A stretch of DNA of 8,185 nucleotides from an uncultured Collinsella sp. (GTDB lineage: Bacteria > Actinomycetota > Coriobacteriia > Coriobacteriales > Coriobacteriaceae). This document shows, piece after piece, positions 6,445 through 8,185 of this stretch. A program made the translations under genes and the position numbers. The notes under the pieces were generated by a model that had not been told where the DNA came from, ran no database searches, and saw only the letters and a program-made list of their open reading frames with translations. Position 1 is the stretch's first letter. Every line of letters starts with the position of its first letter. The stretch spans positions 1 to 8,185 of the forward strand of contig CALINZ010000179.1 of the NCBI GenBank assembly GCA_938045085.1, in the 5' to 3' direction.

Positions 6445-6462
6445 ACTGTTCTATAGATAGAT

Positions 6463-6466
6463 GGAG
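6463..6466 (+). promoter_or_regulatory. Ribosome binding site that sets the aminopeptidase start
   Basis: GGAG at 6463-6466 lies 6 bases before the ATG at 6473. The in-frame ATG at 6461 overlaps this site and is preceded by CTATAGATAG, with no purine-rich binding sequence. The start at 6473 is therefore more likely. Confidence 0.65.
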
Positions 6467-6472
6467 TGGCAC

Positions 6473-7753
6473 ATGATTCGAGCTGCCCTGACGGTCGAAG
6501 AGGCTCTGGAGGGCATGAAGGCCCTGGAGCCCAAGATTAAAAACTACGCGCGCCTGGTCGTCCGCAAGGGCGTAAACGTCAAGCCCGGCCAGGAGGTCGT
6601 CGTTCAGTCTCCGGTCGAGTGCGCGCCGTTTGCGCGCGTGGTGGTCGCGGAGGCCTATGCTGCCGCCGCCGGCCACGTGACGGTCATTTGGGCCGATGAT
6701 GCCGTGACGAGGCTCACGTACGAGCATGTCGAGAAAAGCTATTTTGAGCAGACACCCGAGTGGAAGCGCATGCAGCTGGATTCCTTGGCCCAGGATGGTG
6801 CCTGCTTTGTCTTTATCGAAGGTGCGGATCCTGCGGCCCTCAAGGGCATCGATCCAGCCAAGCCGGCCGCGGCATCAAAGGCGAGGAATACGCAGTGCAA
6901 AGTTTTCCGCCGTGGACTGGATTACAACATCAATCCGTGGTGCATCGCCGGCGCTCCGGTCGTGGCTTGGGCGCACGAGGTGTTCCCAGGAGACGCCGAT
7001 GAGGTTGCAATCTATAAACTGTGGAATGCGATTCTGCACACCGCGCGCGCCGATGGCCAGGACCCGGAGAGCGACTGGGAACTCCATGACGCCGCATTCG
7101 AAAAGAACCTGCGTTTCCTGAACGACAATCGTTTCGACTACTTGCATTACACCGCGGCAAATGGAACCGATCTGACGATTGGCATGACGAAGGGTCACGA
7201 GTGGGCCGGCGGCAAGGGAAAGACGCCCGATGGACACCCCTTCTTCCCCAACATTCCCACCGAGGAAGTCTTCACCTCGCCCGATCGCATGCGCGCCGAC
7301 GGTATCGTGTACTCGGCCATGCCGCTCATCCACCACGGCAATAAAGTCGACGATTTTTGGATTAAGTTCGAGGGCGGCCGCGTGGTGGACTACGACGCCC
7401 GCGTGGGCAAGGCAACGCTTGCGAGCATTATTGACACCGATGAAGGTGCCGCTCATCTGGGCGAGGTCGCGCTCATTTCCAAGAACACTCCGATCCGCGA
7501 AAGCGGCGTTCTGTTCTATGACACGCTCTATGACGAGAACGCTAGCTGCCATCTCGCGCTAGGTGTCGGTTTCCCCGAATGCATCGAGGGTGGGTATGAC
7601 ATGTCCAAGGAGGAGCTCCTGGAGCATGGCGTTAACGTCTCGAGCACGCACGTCGATTTTATGATCGGCACGGACGACATCGATATTACGGGCATTACGC
7701 CTGATGGACGTGAAGTTGTGATTTTCCAGAACGGCCAATGGAGTTGGGAATAG
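6473..7753 (+). CDS. M29-family metallo-aminopeptidase (AmpS/PepS type)
   Basis: This cytoplasmic enzyme removes N-terminal residues from peptides using two metal ions and helps recycle peptides. From ATG 6473 it has 426 residues, close to the usual 410-420. The N-terminal domain contains the typical YARLVVRKGVNVKPGQEV start. The C-terminal catalytic domain carries candidate metal ligands E265 (NIPTEEVF), E331 (HLGEVAL), H360 (NASCHLALG), H393 and D395 (STHVDFMIG). Their spacing of 66, 29, 33 and 2 agrees with the ligand spacing I recall for staphylococcal AmpS, so the active site looks complete. An ATG at 6461 would add four residues but lacks a binding site. The gene follows a strong terminator and probably has its own promoter. 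No terminator lies between it and the tRNA, so read-through into the tRNA is possible. Confidence 0.95.
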   Translation: MIRAALTVEEALEGMKALEPKIKNYARLVVRKGVNVKPGQEVVVQSPVECAPFARVVVAEAYAAAAGHVTVIWADDAVTRLTYEHVEKSYFEQTPEWKRMQLDSLAQDGACFVFIEGADPAALKGIDPAKPAAASKARNTQCKVFRRGLDYNINPWCIAGAPVVAWAHEVFPGDADEVAIYKLWNAILHTARADGQDPESDWELHDAAFEKNLRFLNDNRFDYLHYTAANGTDLTIGMTKGHEWAGGKGKTPDGHPFFPNIPTEEVFTSPDRMRADGIVYSAMPLIHHGNKVDDFWIKFEGGRVVDYDARVGKATLASIIDTDEGAAHLGEVALISKNTPIRESGVLFYDTLYDENASCHLALGVGFPECIEGGYDMSKEELLEHGVNVSSTHVDFMIGTDDIDITGITPDGREVVIFQNGQWSWE

Positions 7754-7772
7754 TCCCAGACCGTGGTACAAT
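7744..7772 (+). promoter_or_regulatory. tRNA-Lys promoter, -35 inside the aminopeptidase coding end
   Basis: TTGGGA at 7744-7749 and TACAAT at 7767-7772 are separated by exactly 17 bases. The -10 matches at 5 of 6 and the -35 at 4 of 6. The -35 lies in the last codons of the aminopeptidase gene. Initiation near 7779 would give a leader of only a few bases before the tRNA 5' end at 7782. Confidence 0.6.
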
Positions 7773-7781
7773 GCCACCCGC

Positions 7782-7854
7782 GGGCCGTTAGCTCAGCTGG
7801 CAGAGCAGGGGACTTTTAATCCCAAGGTCCAGGGTTCGAACCCCTGACGGCCCA
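7782..7854 (+). tRNA. tRNA-Lys, anticodon UUU
   Basis: All arms fold as a standard cloverleaf of 73 bases. The 7 bp acceptor stem GGGCCGT/ACGGCCC is fully paired, with discriminator A at 7854. The D arm starts GCTC at 7791. The anticodon loop CTTTTAA (7813-7819) has UUU at 7815-7817, which reads AAA and AAG lysine codons. The T arm is CAGGG-TTCGAAC-CCCTG. The first anticodon-stem position is a G-A mismatch (27/43), comparable to the G-U there in other lysine tRNAs. The 3' CCA is not encoded (CCC follows the discriminator), so it must be added enzymatically. Confidence 0.97.
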
Positions 7855-7869
7855 CCCAAAGATTGTTGA

Positions 7870-7899
7870 GACGGTCAACTTCGGTTGGCCGTCTTTTTT
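7870..7899 (+). terminator. Terminator of the tRNA-Lys transcript, UUCG tetraloop
   Basis: GACGGTCAAC (7870-7879) pairs with GTTGGCCGTC (7884-7893) over 10 bp with one U-G pair, closed by an exceptionally stable C(UUCG)G tetraloop and followed by six T (7894-7899). It begins 15 bases after the tRNA and probably also ends aminopeptidase read-through transcripts. Confidence 0.95.
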
Positions 7900-7912
7900 G
7901 TCGCCCTTTCAT

Positions 7913-7924
7913 GGGTTCGAACCC
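7913..7924. repeat. 12-base copy of the tRNA-Lys T-arm core
   Basis: GGGTTCGAACCC here repeats the same 12 bases at 7832-7843 in the tRNA T arm, in the same orientation 81 bases apart. The flanks differ, and in T-arm register only two stem pairs would form, so it is not a working T arm. It is self-complementary. A tRNA-derived remnant or integrase attachment core is possible, but the motif is common to many tRNAs. Confidence 0.5.
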
Positions 7925-8094
7925 GTATCTATCTATATATAAGAACGCTTGGCGAACAAAACCCGCCTTTTACCGATGGGAAACAAATAGCTGATGCCTT
8001 TGGAGTAAAGTAGCGCTCCAGAGATGACCGATGTCTCAATACTCGTAAAACAGCTGGTCATCGCCAATATCAGAAGCCAATGCTTCAGTTTTAA

Positions 8095-8114
8095 CCTCAG
8101 TGACGCGACTGAGG
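8095..8114. other. Perfect 7 bp inverted repeat with 6-base loop
   Basis: CCTCAGT (8095-8101) pairs with ACTGAGG (8108-8114) around GACGCG. No U-tract follows on either strand (plus GATCTATTC, minus TTAAAAC), so a terminator is unlikely. It is the cleanest hairpin in the lower-GC tail and may be part of an RNA structure or a protein-binding site. Confidence 0.5.
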
Positions 8115-8185
8115 GATCTATTCATTTGTGAACAAAATATGGAGTGCGCGATTCCCGCCCCCGGGGCCCCTCCGGTCTGGCAATA

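Larger units (their letters stand above)
7901..8185. other. Intergenic stretch of lower GC with no convincing gene
   Basis: From 7921 to 8150 about 102 of 230 bases are G or C by hand count (about 44%), clearly below the flanking genes. Short open frames exist: a minus-strand frame open from the window edge to a stop at 8036-8038, and possible plus-strand starts at GTG 8128 and ATG 8139 running off the edge. None has a good ribosome binding site or a recognisable domain. Small inverted repeats are 8001-8005/8016-8020, 8023-8029/8056-8062 and 8095-8101/8108-8114. The last bases are GC-rich nested palindromes (CCCCGGGG at 8159-8166, GGGGCCCC at 8163-8170). It may hold a small RNA, the edge of an inserted element, or degraded sequence. 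Confidence 0.6.

Noticed and set aside
6450..6462. TATAGATAGAT near 6452 shared with the minus strand around 7930
   Set aside because: It is a simple low-complexity tract in AT-rich intergenic DNA with no flanking similarity, so chance is sufficient.
6875..7552. A 225-residue open frame on the minus strand
   Set aside because: Antisense shadow of the aminopeptidase gene, whose five metal ligands lie in the plus frame.
7913..7926. A second tRNA gene downstream of tRNA-Lys
   Set aside because: Only the T-arm core matches; there is no acceptor, D or anticodon arm, and the T stem does not pair in register.
1..8185. CRISPR array, insertion sequence, toxin-antitoxin or defence system
   Set aside because: No regularly spaced repeats, transposase, nuclease, helicase or toxin motifs are visible in either strand of the window.

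Overview
The window looks like chromosomal backbone of a high-GC actinobacterium, most likely a Coriobacteriia gut anaerobe of the Collinsella type. This is an inference from GC-rich codon use, the family mix (TSCPD protein, Tat lipoprotein, OmpR-type two-component pair, M29 aminopeptidase) and my memory of such genomes; no search was run. All protein genes lie on the plus strand and are tightly packed.

Layout: 1-753 is the 3' part of purB (adenylosuccinate lyase). A hairpin and probable promoter follow, then a two-gene unit in which a small four-cysteine TSCPD protein (882-1145) overlaps a Tat-exported lipoprotein (1145-2356) by one base. A GC-rich hairpin precedes an OmpR/PhoB response regulator (2511-3233) and its HAMP-containing sensor kinase (3245-4810). 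After a 109-base gap with another hairpin come purC (GTG start at 4920) and, directly adjoining it, a two-helix membrane protein (5808-6383), ended by a strong terminator at 6414-6444. An M29 metallo-aminopeptidase (6473-7753) follows, then tRNA-Lys(UUU) at 7782-7854 with its own promoter and a UUCG-loop terminator at 7870-7899.

Functionally, PurC and PurB catalyse consecutive steps of purine synthesis (CAIR to SAICAR to AICAR), but here they flank an envelope-facing block: a surface lipoprotein and a two-component system. The kinase would sense an extracytoplasmic signal and phosphorylate the regulator; no target is evident. The aminopeptidase is a cytoplasmic peptide-recycling enzyme.

The last 285 bases (7901-8185) differ: about 44% GC by hand count over 7921-8150, no convincing gene, several small inverted repeats, a 12-base match to the tRNA T-arm, and a very GC-rich palindromic end. 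This is the only part that looks like accessory DNA or an integration boundary. I see no clear previously undescribed system; the rest is ordinary housekeeping and signalling DNA, with some notable gene junctions.
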